From assembly GCF_003086895.1 (NCBI RefSeq), contig NZ_CP026004.1, forward strand, positions 3,136,731 through 3,200,730: a DNA stretch of 64,000 nt, written 5' to 3'. Under the pieces are notes generated by a model, which was not told the origin of the DNA, did not search any database, and worked only from the letters and a program-made list of their open reading frames with translations. Position numbers and translations under genes: made by a program. How positions within the stretch are numbered: the stretch's first letter is position 1; the number at the start of each line of letters is the position of its first letter. Below, piece by piece: positions 29,183 through 38,700 of this stretch. The DNA comes from Stenotrophomonas sp. ESTM1D_MKCIP4_1. GTDB lineage: Bacteria > Pseudomonadota > Gammaproteobacteria > Xanthomonadales > Xanthomonadaceae.

Positions 29183-30178
29183 ATGGTCCCCACCACCCCG
29201 TTCACCGCCTTCCGCATCGAAAACGACGATGCCGGCTACCGCAGCGGCCTGGTCCAGCTGGGCGTGGACGACCTCAGCCCTGGCCAGGTGCTGATCCGCG
29301 CCCACTGGTCCTCGGTCAATTACAAGGACGCCCTGGCCGGCACCGGCAAGGGAAAGATCCTGCGGCGCTTCCCGCTGGTGGGCGGGATCGACGTGGCTGG
29401 CACGGTGGTCGCCTCCAGCGACCCGGCCTGGCGCGAGGGCGATGCGGTGCTGGCCACCGGCTGCGGCCTCAGCGAAACCCGGGACGGCGGCTACAGCCAG
29501 TACGTGCGGCTGGAATCGCGTGCGGTCATCGCCCAGCCGGACGGGCTGAGCCCGCGCGATGCGATGGTGCTGGGCACCGCCGGTTTCACTGCGGCCCTGG
29601 CTCTGCTGCGCCTGCAGGACAACCGGCTGACCCCGGGGCACGGCCCACTGGCGGTTACCGGCGCCACCGGGGGCGTCGGTGCGCTGGCCGTGGACATCTT
29701 CAGCCGCGCCGGTTACGAGGTGCACGCCATCAGCGGCAAACCAGAGCAGGCCGCCTTCCTGCGTGACATCGGCGCCACCGAGGTGCTGCCGCGCGAAGCA
29801 CTGGCCGATACCGCGCCGCTGCAGTCGGCCCGCTTCGGCGGTGGCCTGGACAATGCAGGCGGACCAATGCTGGCCAGCCTGCTGGCGCAGACCGTGCCCT
29901 ATGGCAGCGTTGTCAGTGCCGGCCTGGCTGCCAGCCCGACCCTGGAGATGACGGTGATGCCGTACATCCTGCGCGGTGTATCGCTGCTGGGAGTGTCTTC
30001 GGCCAGCGCGCCGCGCGACCTGCGCGAAGCCGTGTGGGCCCAGCTGGGCGGGCCGTGGAAGCCACAGCACCTGGACCGCATCTGCACCGCCGAAGTGGGC
30101 CTGGCGGATCTGCCGGGCGTGTTCGAGCGGATGCTGGCCGGAGGCTCGCTGGGCCGCACGGTGGTACGGATCGACTGA
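29183..30178 (+). CDS. YhdH/AcuI-type quinone oxidoreductase-like (acrylyl-CoA reductase)
   Basis: A 331-residue zinc-independent medium-chain dehydrogenase. The start (FRIENDDAGYRSGLVQLGVD) and substrate region SSVNYKDALAGTGKGKI are typical of YhdH/AcuI, and the NADPH-binding motif TGATGGVGALAVDIF is around residue 158. AcuI reduces acrylyl-CoA to propionyl-CoA; this would connect to the methylcitrate operon 11 kb away, but the link is inference, as many family members have unknown substrates. ATG 29183 fits family length. It is divergent from hflK with about 150 bases between. Confidence 0.88.
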   Translation: MVPTTPFTAFRIENDDAGYRSGLVQLGVDDLSPGQVLIRAHWSSVNYKDALAGTGKGKILRRFPLVGGIDVAGTVVASSDPAWREGDAVLATGCGLSETRDGGYSQYVRLESRAVIAQPDGLSPRDAMVLGTAGFTAALALLRLQDNRLTPGHGPLAVTGATGGVGALAVDIFSRAGYEVHAISGKPEQAAFLRDIGATEVLPREALADTAPLQSARFGGGLDNAGGPMLASLLAQTVPYGSVVSAGLAASPTLEMTVMPYILRGVSLLGVSSASAPRDLREAVWAQLGGPWKPQHLDRICTAEVGLADLPGVFERMLAGGSLGRTVVRID

Positions 30179-30266
30179 ACGTCGCAGGCAGGCGACGGAC
30201 GGCAGCGCCCCCACTCCCACCCGCAAGGTGCCCGCACTACACTGCGGGCATGACACGGGGAACAAC

Positions 30267-30638
30267 ATGGCACGCATTCTGATCGTCGACGACTCACCGT
30301 CGCAGCTGTTGGGGATACAGCGCATCGTCGAGAAACTCGGGCACCAGATCCTGACCGCGACCGATGGCGCGGCCGGGGTGGAAACGGCGAAAGCCGAACT
30401 GCCCGACCTGGTATTGATGGACGTGGTGATGCCCAACCTCAACGGTTTCCAGGCCACCCGCACGCTCGCCCGCGACGAGGCGACCCGGCACATTCCGGTG
30501 ATCCTGGTGACCACCAAGGACCAGGACACCGACCGCATGTGGGGCATGCGCCAGGGCGCCAAGGCCTACATCACCAAGCCGTTCTCCGAAGACGAACTGT
30601 CCGAGGTGCTGGAACGCGTGTTCGCCGGCCAGGGCTGA
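30267..30638 (+). CDS. single-domain response regulator (PilH/CheY-like)
   Basis: A 123-residue receiver domain with no output domain. All functional positions are present: acid pair Asp8-Asp9, phosphoacceptor Asp52 in LVLMDVVMPN, Thr82 and Lys104 in YITKPF. Similarity in pattern is to the PilH/PilG regulators of twitching motility in pseudomonads and xanthomonads (VDDSPSQLLGIQRIVEKLGH is typical), but no pil genes are adjacent, so its kinase is unknown. The hybrid kinases at 55-63 kb carry their own receivers. GGGG lies before ATG 30267. Confidence 0.88.
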   Translation: MARILIVDDSPSQLLGIQRIVEKLGHQILTATDGAAGVETAKAELPDLVLMDVVMPNLNGFQATRTLARDEATRHIPVILVTTKDQDTDRMWGMRQGAKAYITKPFSEDELSEVLERVFAGQG

Positions 30639-30647
30639 GACGTTCCC

Positions 30648-30706
30648 GGTAGGTGCCAACCTTGGTTGGCACGCGTTCAAATCCGCCGGCCAGCGGCCGG
30701 CACTAC
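30648..30706. repeat. two different GTAG repeats, head to head
   Basis: GGTAGGTGCCAACCTTGGTTGGCAC (30649-30673 approximately) faces a standard SMAG in the opposite orientation (30684-30706, ending CTAC), filling the gap between the convergent regulator and cbpA genes. Confidence 0.8.
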
Positions 30707-30708
30707 CT

Positions 30709-31602
30709 TCAAATGGTCTCGCCGAACGCCTTTGCCAGGTTCCGGTAGGCCTTCTTCTGCGCCTCGTTCGTCGCCGCGGGCGCAACGATTTCCAGTTCCA
30801 CGATCTGGTCGCCGTCCGGGTTGCCCGGCAGGCCACGACCGCGCAGGCGCAGCTTGCGGCCGGCATCGGAATCGGCCGGGATCTTCAACTCCACGCCCCC
30901 ACCCAGGGTGGGCACGCTGATGCTGGTACCCAGCGCCGCCTGCCAGGGCGTTACCTGCAGCGTGTAGAGGATGTTGCGACCATCGACCTCGAACTGCGGA
31001 TGGGCGGCGTACTCCACTTCCAGCAGCAGATTGCCGCCGTGGTTGCCCTGCCCCGCCAGACGGATGACCTGGCCGGGGCGGATGCCCTTCGGCACGCGCA
31101 CGTCCAGCTGCTTGCCATTGACGGTGATGCGCAGGCTGTCACCGCTGTACGCGGCTTCCAGCGGCACCGACAGCTTGGCGCGGGTATCGCGGTTGGGTGC
31201 ATGGCCCTGGCTGCTGAAGCCCGGGCCCGGGCCGGCGCCCTGGCCGCCACGCTGGCGCGCGAACAGGCTCTCGAAGAAATCGCTGAAGCCACCGCCCGCG
31301 CCGCCGCCGCCGAACACTTCCTCGAAATTGAAACCGCCGGCGCCACCGTAGTTCGGCGGCACGTTGAATTCCTCGCCCGGGCGATAGCCTTGGGCGCGCA
31401 GCTGGTCATAGGCGGCGCGCTTTTCCGGGTCGCGCAGTGCCTCGTAGGCCTCGTTGACCGCCTTGAACTTGTCCTCGGCGCCCGCCTCCTTGCTCACGTC
31501 CGGGTGGTACTTGCGCGCCAGCCTGCGGTAAGCGGTCTTGATCTCCGCCTCGCCCGCACTCGGTTCCACCCCCAGGGTGGCGTAGTAATCCTTGAATTCC
31601 AT
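30709..31602 (-). CDS. cbpA: DnaJ-type cochaperone CbpA
   Basis: 297 residues. An N-terminal J domain with HPD at 33-35 stimulates DnaK ATPase. A Gly/Phe-rich linker (about 78-125, NYGGAGGFNFEEVFGGGGAG) follows, then two C-terminal substrate-binding domains. The Cys-rich zinc domain of true DnaJ is missing, which identifies CbpA. The E. coli protein also binds curved DNA and works with CbpM; no cbpM is seen here. ATG 31602 gives the standard start MEFKDYYATLGV. The 260 bases upstream to the peroxiredoxin gene show no recognisable element. Confidence 0.93.
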   Translation of the reverse strand: MEFKDYYATLGVEPSAGEAEIKTAYRRLARKYHPDVSKEAGAEDKFKAVNEAYEALRDPEKRAAYDQLRAQGYRPGEEFNVPPNYGGAGGFNFEEVFGGGGAGGGFSDFFESLFARQRGGQGAGPGPGFSSQGHAPNRDTRAKLSVPLEAAYSGDSLRITVNGKQLDVRVPKGIRPGQVIRLAGQGNHGGNLLLEVEYAAHPQFEVDGRNILYTLQVTPWQAALGTSISVPTLGGGVELKIPADSDAGRKLRLRGRGLPGNPDGDQIVELEIVAPAATNEAQKKAYRNLAKAFGETI

Positions 31603-31862
31603 CCAGCTACCTCGATCTGCTTCGGCCGCGCCGGTGGCGCCGCCCCAGGTTCATTCTACGCGCCGGCATGCTACGCCGCTGCCCATGCCGGGCCGGTGAT
31701 GCCGGATGATCCAGCGCAATGCGCCCACCGCTCCCCTGCCCCAGGCTGGAGCTGGCGACGCTGCCGGCATGGCCTCAGGATGGGGTGTGCACGCCGGGTT
31801 TCCAATGTCTTGACGCCTCCCTCCCATCAGGCCCACTAGCCTGCCCACAGCAAGGAGTTCCC

Positions 31863-32345
31863 ATGACGATCCAAGTCGGCGACCGTATTCCGGAAGTCAC
31901 CCTCAAGCGCATCCGCGAGGGCATCGAAACCGTGGACACCCACGCGCTGTTCGATGCACGCAAGGTGGTTCTGTTCGCCGTCCCCGGTGCCTTCACCCCC
32001 ACCTGTTCGGCGCGCCATCTGCCCGGCTTCGTGGAAAAGTTCGCGGCATTCCGCCAGCGCGGCATCGATGTGTACTGCATGGCCGTCAACGATCCGTTCG
32101 TGATGAAGGCGTGGGCCGCCGACCAGCGCGTGCCCGATGGCCTGCAGATGCTCTCCGACGGCAATGCCGAACTGACCCACGCGCTGGGCCTGGAACTGGA
32201 TGCCAGCGCCTCAGGCATGGGCATCCGCTCACGCCGCTTCGCCCTGTATGTCGATGACGGCGTGGTACGCGCCGCCTGGATCGAGGAGCCCGGCCAGTTC
32301 GAGGTGTCCTCGGCCGACTACGTGCTGGAGCACCTCCCCACCTGA
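31863..32345 (+). CDS. peroxiredoxin, Prx5/AhpE-redoxin type
   Basis: A 160-residue thiol peroxidase. The active-site motif PGAFTPTCS places the peroxidatic Cys at residue 48; a second Cys in VYCMAVND (about 73) is conserved in bacterial Prx5 proteins. It reduces hydrogen and organic peroxides with glutaredoxin, glutathione or thioredoxin. No signal peptide. AAGGAG precedes the ATG. The ferritin-like gene follows after 29 bases, so peroxide removal and iron storage appear to be expressed together, sensible for limiting Fenton chemistry. Confidence 0.92.
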   Translation: MTIQVGDRIPEVTLKRIREGIETVDTHALFDARKVVLFAVPGAFTPTCSARHLPGFVEKFAAFRQRGIDVYCMAVNDPFVMKAWAADQRVPDGLQMLSDGNAELTHALGLELDASASGMGIRSRRFALYVDDGVVRAAWIEEPGQFEVSSADYVLEHLPT

Positions 32346-32374
32346 CACCCCACTGCAAGAGGAACCGGCCAGCC

Positions 32375-32962
32375 ATGTCCAACAAGCCAGCCAAAGCCAG
32401 CAAGTCCACCACCACGCCCGGTACGCAGGTGCCCGGCATCAGCGACCGCGATACCCTGCGCGAGCGCGCGCGGCGCAACATCGAGGACGGTGCGATCACC
32501 GACAGCTACAGCGCTGACCGCAAGGCCGTCATCAAGCTGCTCAACGATGCCCTCGCCACCGAGTATGTGTGCGTGCTGCGCTACTACCGGCACTACTTCA
32601 TGGCCAAGGGCATGCTGGCCGATGCGGTCAAGGCCGAATTCCTCGAGCACGCGCAGCAGGAACAGGCGCATGCGGGCAAGCTGGCCGAGCGCATCGTGCA
32701 GCTCGGCGGCGAACCGGATTTCAATCCGGACACGCTGACCAAGCGCTCCCATGCCGAGTACAAGGAAGGCAGCGACCTGCGCGACATGGTGCGTGAGAAC
32801 CTGGTGGCCGAACGCATCGCCATCGACAGCTACCGCGAGATGATCACCTTCATCGGCGACCGCGACACCACCACCAAGCGCATCCTGGAGGAGATCCTGG
32901 CGCAGGAGGAGGAACACGCCGATGAGTTCGCCGACCTGCTGGACGGGTGGATCGGGAAATGA
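32375..32962 (+). CDS. ferritin-like diiron protein (bacterioferritin/Dps type)
   Basis: A 195-residue four-helix protein. Residues 1-45 are a polar extension (KPAKASKSTTTPGTQVPG) unlike classical bacterioferritin. The diiron ligands are recognisable: Glu63 (ATEYVCV), Glu96 with His99 (EQAH), a Glu in AERIAIDSY and EEEH near the end. A heme-ligating Met is not assigned. It should oxidise and store iron, possibly using peroxide. AGAGGA lies before the ATG. It is likely co-transcribed with the peroxiredoxin. Family members are variously annotated as ferritin-like or bacterioferritin. Confidence 0.88.
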   Translation: MSNKPAKASKSTTTPGTQVPGISDRDTLRERARRNIEDGAITDSYSADRKAVIKLLNDALATEYVCVLRYYRHYFMAKGMLADAVKAEFLEHAQQEQAHAGKLAERIVQLGGEPDFNPDTLTKRSHAEYKEGSDLRDMVRENLVAERIAIDSYREMITFIGDRDTTTKRILEEILAQEEEHADEFADLLDGWIGK

Positions 32963-33295
32963 TCCGGCAGATGCCAACATTGGTTGGCATCGCGCTGGTA
33001 GATGCCAACCTTGGTTGGCACTGAAAAAACCGCCTACCAAGGTGGGCGTCTACCAGGGGTTGGCATTGCTCTGGTAGATGCCAACCTTGGTTGGCACTGA
33101 AAAAACCGCCCACCAAGGTGGGCGTCTACCAGGGGTTGGCATTGCTCTGGTAGATGCCAACCTTGGTTGGCATTGAGAAAACCGCCCACCAAGGTGGGCG
33201 TCTACCAGGGGTTGGCATTGCTCTGGTAGATGCCAACCTTGGTTGGCATTGAGAAAACCGCCCACCAAGGTGGGCGTCTACCAGGAGCGTCTACA
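32963..33295. repeat. four tandem 76-bp units, each a pair of SMAG-type hairpins
   Basis: Units start at 32995, 33071, 33147 and 33223, exactly 76 bases apart. Each holds GTAGATGCCAACCTTGGTT followed by GGCA, a spacer with GAAAAAACCGCC (or GAGAAAACCGCC), and CCACCAAGGTGGGCGTCTAC, i.e. a head-to-head pair of palindromes beginning with GTAG and ending with CTAC. Copies are 95% or more identical. A lone TGCCAACATTGGTTGGCA (32972-32989) stands in front. The gap lies between the convergent ferritin and pbpC genes and contains no gene; spacers are identical, so it is not CRISPR. Confidence 0.95.
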
Positions 33296-33310
33296 CCGGC
33301 AGCGCCGGCG

Positions 33311-35692
33311 TCAGCGCAAAACGGTGAACCGCACCTGCGTCCACGCACCATCGGTAGCCAGTGCGGTCAGCGTATGCGCACCGGGCTCGGCAAACTCGCG
33401 CTGCATCAACTGCGCCCCCTGCGTGCGGGCGATCCAGCGCCCATCCAGCAGCCAGTCCACCGCCTGCTCGCTGCCCAGCGCGCGCAGCTGCAGGCGCACG
33501 CCATGCTGTGCGTTGGGGGCCCGGGCCAACGCCGCGCCATCGTTCAAGCCATCGATGTGCAAGGCCACGCTCGCTTCGCGGCCATCGTCCCGGCAATCGG
33601 CGGCCAGTGGCGGCAACTGCGATGCATCGCGCGTGGCCTTGGGCAACCACGGTGACAGCAATGCCGGCCAGCGCGCGATCTCGCGCTCCACTTCCGCGTG
33701 TGGCGCACGGCAGTCGGCGGACAGCCGCTGCCCTGTACGCGCATCGGCAATGTAGCGCTGCCGGCCCGGCTGCCAGCGGCGGGCCTCACGTTCGGGGAAG
33801 GTTGGCGGCACACCGCCGTCCAGCAGCCAGGCCGGCATGCGCCGCTGGCACAGCGACGCGGGCAACGCCTCGGCCAGTTCGCCGGTGGGCCAGCACACAT
33901 CGGCGCGGCTGACGCTGGCCGGCATCGGTGCAGCCGCGGCATCGCCACGCTGCCGCGGCAGGCTGTCGACCACCTCGAACATCAGCGGCAGCGCGGTGAC
34001 CGCGCCGTACTGGCCCGGCAGCGGCGTACCATCGGGCCGCCCCACCCACACCCCCACGGTGTAGTGGCGGGTGCTGCCGATCGCCCAGGCATCACGATAG
34101 CCATAGCTGGTGCCGGTCTTCCACGCCACGCGCGGGCGCCCGCCGACATCGAACGTGCCCACGCCATAGCCCGGGCGCGGGTTGGATTCGAGCATCTCAC
34201 GCACGATCCAGCTGGCCCCGGGCGAGGCCAGACGGCGCTCGATCATCGGTTCGTCCTGGGTGTAGCGCACCCGGCCGGCAATGCCATTGCGGTTGAGCGC
34301 GGCGAAGGCGCCGACCAGATCCTCAAGCCGCGCGCCCGTGCCGCCGAGGATGAGCGACAGGTTGGGCGTGCTGCCGGGTGGAAAGCGCAGCTGGATGCCC
34401 GCGTGCGAGAGACGCGCGGCAAAGCGCGCCGGGCCCACCCGCTGCAGCAGGTCCACCGCCGGCACGTTCAACGACAGGCGCAGCGCGCTGGCTGCTCCCA
34501 CCGGCCCGTTGAACGCCTCATCGAAATTGCCCGGCCGGTAGCCGCCGAAGCTCTGCGGCGCATCCACCAGCAGGCTTTCCGAATGGATCAGGCCATCATC
34601 CAGCGCCATCGCATACAGGAAGGGCTTGAGGGTGGAACCCGGCGAACGCCACGCCTGCACCATGTCCACGTGGCCCAGGCGCTGGCGGTCGCCGAAGGAC
34701 AGCGTGCCTACGTAGGCACGCGCCTGCAGGGTCTGGTTGTCGACCACCAGCAGGGCCGCCGAGGTGCGCTCGGGCAGCGTGGAGAAGTAACTGGCCACGC
34801 GCTCTTCCAGCGTGCGCTGCAGGTCCAGGTCGATGCTGCTCTGGATGCGCGCCTGGCCCGGCTGCGCCGAATGCAGCCGCTGTGCCAGCAGCGCCGCATG
34901 CATCGGCGGGCGCAGCGAGCGCGCGACCACGTTCTCGATCCGTGCGTCGTCCACTTCCTCCGGGGTCCACACGCCCTGTTCGGCCATGCGCGCCAGCACC
35001 TTGTCGCGCGCCTTCTGCGCCGCTTCCGGGTGCCGGTCCGGGCGCAGCCGGCTGGGCGCCTGTGGCAGTACTGCCAGCAGCGCGGCCTCGGCGTGCGACA
35101 ACTGCGTGGCCGGCTTGCCGAGGTAGGCCCAGCTGGCCGCCTCCACGCCCTCGACGGTGCCGCCGTAGGGCGCACGCTCCAGATACAGCGCCAGGATCTG
35201 CGCCTTGGACAGGTGCACTTCCAGCTGTACCGCGCGCAGCATCTGCTTGAGCTTGCCCCACGGCGTGCGCGAATGCGGATCGAGGATGCGCGCGACCTGC
35301 ATGGTGAGGGTCGAGCCGCCGGAGACGATATGGCCACCCCGGAGCAACTGGCTGCTGGCGCGCAGGATCGCCAGCGGATTGATGCCGGGATGCTGCCAGA
35401 ACCAGCGGTCCTCGTAGGTCAGAAGTGCCTGCAGGTACAGCGGTGAAACGCTGTCGGCCGAGGCCGGGTAGCGCCATACGCCCTCGGCATCGGCGAAGGC
35501 CCGCAGCGGGCTGCCATCCGCAGCCACCACCAGCGTGCTGGTATCGCGCTGCTTCGGCAGCGGCGGCGGGAAGGCGAAATCCAGCACCAGCAGCAGCACC
35601 AGCAGCGCCGCCGTGCCCCAGCGCAGCCAGGGCCACAGCGGCTGCAGCCGGCGGCGCAGGGCCGCCTGCCGGGTGGTCCAGTTGATCTTCAT
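33311..35692 (-). CDS. pbpC: penicillin-binding protein 1C
   Basis: A 793-residue bifunctional peptidoglycan synthase. After a membrane anchor (about 26-45) comes the GT51 glycosyltransferase (LTYEDRWFWQHPGINPLAI, catalytic Glu), then the transpeptidase with SxxK at Ser353-Lys356 (SPGSTLKPF) and KTGTSYG. The C-terminal extra domain (about 690-793, LHIDGLNDG region) is the BiPBP_C domain of PBP1C. It lies directly downstream of yfhM, the alpha-2-macroglobulin gene, an arrangement conserved in many Gram-negatives, where the pair is thought to defend and repair the cell envelope. ATG 35692 is used; the upstream open frame is not conserved. Confidence 0.95.
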   Translation of the reverse strand: MKINWTTRQAALRRRLQPLWPWLRWGTAALLVLLLVLDFAFPPPLPKQRDTSTLVVAADGSPLRAFADAEGVWRYPASADSVSPLYLQALLTYEDRWFWQHPGINPLAILRASSQLLRGGHIVSGGSTLTMQVARILDPHSRTPWGKLKQMLRAVQLEVHLSKAQILALYLERAPYGGTVEGVEAASWAYLGKPATQLSHAEAALLAVLPQAPSRLRPDRHPEAAQKARDKVLARMAEQGVWTPEEVDDARIENVVARSLRPPMHAALLAQRLHSAQPGQARIQSSIDLDLQRTLEERVASYFSTLPERTSAALLVVDNQTLQARAYVGTLSFGDRQRLGHVDMVQAWRSPGSTLKPFLYAMALDDGLIHSESLLVDAPQSFGGYRPGNFDEAFNGPVGAASALRLSLNVPAVDLLQRVGPARFAARLSHAGIQLRFPPGSTPNLSLILGGTGARLEDLVGAFAALNRNGIAGRVRYTQDEPMIERRLASPGASWIVREMLESNPRPGYGVGTFDVGGRPRVAWKTGTSYGYRDAWAIGSTRHYTVGVWVGRPDGTPLPGQYGAVTALPLMFEVVDSLPRQRGDAAAAPMPASVSRADVCWPTGELAEALPASLCQRRMPAWLLDGGVPPTFPEREARRWQPGRQRYIADARTGQRLSADCRAPHAEVEREIARWPALLSPWLPKATRDASQLPPLAADCRDDGREASVALHIDGLNDGAALARAPNAQHGVRLQLRALGSEQAVDWLLDGRWIARTQGAQLMQREFAEPGAHTLTALATDGAWTQVRFTVLR

Positions 35693-35741
35693 TGCAGCGT
35701 GCCGGAGGTACGGGCCGCGCCGTCGCGGCCCGTCCGCGCGG

Positions 35742-38700
35742 TCACGGCTGGACCACCGTGATGGTGGTCGGGTTGCTGCGGCCCACGCCACGCAGCTGCG
35801 GGCGGTACATGTCTTCCACCAGCGGCGGCGGCACCGAGTACGTACCCGGCGTCACCGCACGCACCAGGTAGAACACGTTGGCCTTGCCACCGCGCGACAG
35901 CTTCAGCGCGGCCACGTAACGGTCATCGCGGAACTCCTCGTGCTTGGTGTCGGACGCAGAACTGCGGTCGCTGACGGTGATGCCATCGACCACCACATCG
36001 GCCCACTGCTTGGCGTCGCCCAGGTTGAAGTTCTCGATCTCCAGGCCGGCCGGCAGCAGGTCGGTCAGCAGTGCATCGGGCATCTGCGTATCGGCGCTGA
36101 TGGTGATGCGCACGATCAGGGCTTCGCCTTCCTTCAGCGGGCGCGGCGTCCACGGCTTGCCGTCAGTACCGAAGTAGCTGCGCTCGACGCCCAGCACGCT
36201 GTTGTCCGGCGCGGGCGCCGTACGCGGGATGCCGGCCACGTCGATGCTGGCGAACATCGGCGGCTGGCCCTGCGGGGTGAAGCGCACGCCGCTGGCCAGC
36301 TCGCTGCCGCTGAAGTTGCGACCGAACAGCTTGCGTTCGCCGATTGCCTCACTGTTGCCGCCGATCACCAGTTCACCAGCCACCAATGCCTTCTGGTTGG
36401 CGGCCAGGGCCTTGCCAAGGCGGGCGATGGCCACCTGTTCCTGCGTGCTCAGCCACATCCATCCCGCGTTGCGACGGGCATCCAGGCCACGGCCCAGATC
36501 GACCGCGCGCGCATCCCAGGCCGGCTTGGCCAGTTTGTTTTCGTGGGTCAGCGCAATCATCAGCGCGTCGTCACGGATGGCACTGCCGTAGTCACCGAAA
36601 TACGACGGCCGTTCGCTGCTGGACTTGGCGAAGGCCGCCGCCAGTGCAGCCTGGCCGCGCTTGGCGTCGCCCTGCAGCGACAGCGCGACGCCCAGGTGGA
36701 CCAGCGACAGGCCACCGACCGCCTTGCTGCGCTCGTTGTCGTACAGCGTGCGCAGCGTGCCCAGCGGCGCACGGTTGACGCGGGCCAGCACGTAGCCTGA
36801 ATACGCCTGGTTGGCGAACTTCAGCTTCTCGCGCTCATCCTGGCCGTAGAACTGATTGCCACCGGACAACAGGTCCTCACTGAGGCGGTTGAGCGCCTTC
36901 TGCAGCACGTTGTCCGGCACGGCGAAGCCGGCGTCCTTGGCGTCGAGCAGGAACTCGGTGATGTACGGGGTCAGCCACGGGTTCACGTAACCATCGTCCC
37001 CCCACATGGAGAAGTTGCCATTGGCCACCTGCATCGAGGCCAGGCGGCCGAACGCACCTTCCATCCGCTCGCGGCGGGTCTTGGCATCCAGGCCGTCGGC
37101 GCCGAGCATCGACGAGGTGGCCTGGTCCAGGATCAGCGCGGCGTAGCCCTTGCTGGTGGTCTGTTCGGCACAGCCGTAGGGGTAGTTCAGCGCCCCCTGC
37201 AGTGCACTGGCGAACGGGATCGGCGGCAGCGGGCTGACCAGCAGCCGCGCGTTGACCGACTCGGCCATCAGGCCATCGGCCAGGCCGCTGTCCAGGCTCA
37301 CCGCCGCCAGCGGATCGAGCGTGCGTACCTGCGAACGGATCACCTGCGGCCACGCCGCACGCACCGGCAGCTCGTAACGGCGATCGGCCTTGAAGCCGTT
37401 GCCATCCACCCGCACCCGCACCTTGGCCACGCTGTTGCCCTCGCGGGCTGACAACGGGAAGCTCAGCGTGGTCTTGGCATCGGCGTTCAGCTGCACGCTG
37501 CGGCTGCCCTCGCCCAGGCCCAGCGGACCCTCGGTGTCCACCTGCACGTTGAACTGGCCGGGCTTGCCGGTGAAGTTCTGCACGTCCAGGGTGACGGTGC
37601 TGCGGTCGCCCGGCGCGAGCACGCGCGGCATGCTGGCCTCGGCCAGGATCGGCGCGCGCACGATGGTTTCCACATCGCGCTTGCCGTACTGGTCATCGCT
37701 GTAGACCAGCGCCGACACGCGCAGGGTGCCATTGAAATCCGGCACCTTCAGGCGGACGCGCGCATTGCCCTTGGCATCCAGCTGCACCGGGCCGGAGAAC
37801 AGATCCACGGTCTGCACGCGCGCGGTCGGGCGCTTGGCCTGCGGCAACGCCTGCAGCGCCATGTCGCCGCCGAACTTCAGCTTGCCGCTGCTGCCGTCGA
37901 AACTCTCGATCACCCGGCTGTAGATGTCGTACGCATCGATGCCAAGACGACGCTGGGCGAAGAAATGCGCGCCGGCATCGGGCACCGGGAAGCGGGTGAT
38001 GTTGAGGATGCCCACATCCACCGCCGAGACGGTGACGTGCGCGGTCCTGCCGGCCAGCTGCGGTGCGCTCACCGTCACCGGCAGGTCCTGCTCCGGACGC
38101 ATCTGCTTCGGTGCGACCAGGCCGACGGCCACGGTACGGCCCTTGCGGTCCATCGGCACGTGCACCACGCCCACGGCACGGGCCGGGGTGATCTTGCTGG
38201 GCGCACTGCCGCCACGGAACACCAGGGCGGTGATGTAGACGTCGTGGCGTTCCCAGTCGGCGGTGACCGGGATCTTGTAGGTGGCACCCGGCTTGGCGTC
38301 GATCTCCTGGACGTACAGCATGCGGTCGGTCTCGACCATCAGGATGCCCTTGCCGGCATGCGGCGGGGTCACCGTCACCTGCAGGGTATCGCCGGCCTTG
38401 TAGCCGGTCTTGTCCAGGCCCAGCTTGACCTTGTCCGGGCGTGCATCCAGGCCGCGGTTGTCATCGCCCCAGCTCCAGCCTGCACGGAACGGATAGCGGC
38501 TGGTCAGGCCGGTGGACGGGTCGAACACATCCACCCGGTACTCGCCCCACTCCACCGGGAAATCAAATGCGACCGCGCTGCTGCCGGCGTCGACGGTCCG
38601 GGTGTCCTTGTTCTCGAAGCGGCGGGTGAAATCGTAATCCCAGCGGTTGTCGTTGAAGGTCCAGTGGTAGTCGCGCAGTTCGCGCACCAGGGTCACCTTC

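Noticed and set aside
32995..33295. CRISPR array or phage attachment array
   Set aside because: Units are identical SMAG dimers without variable spacers and no integrase is present.
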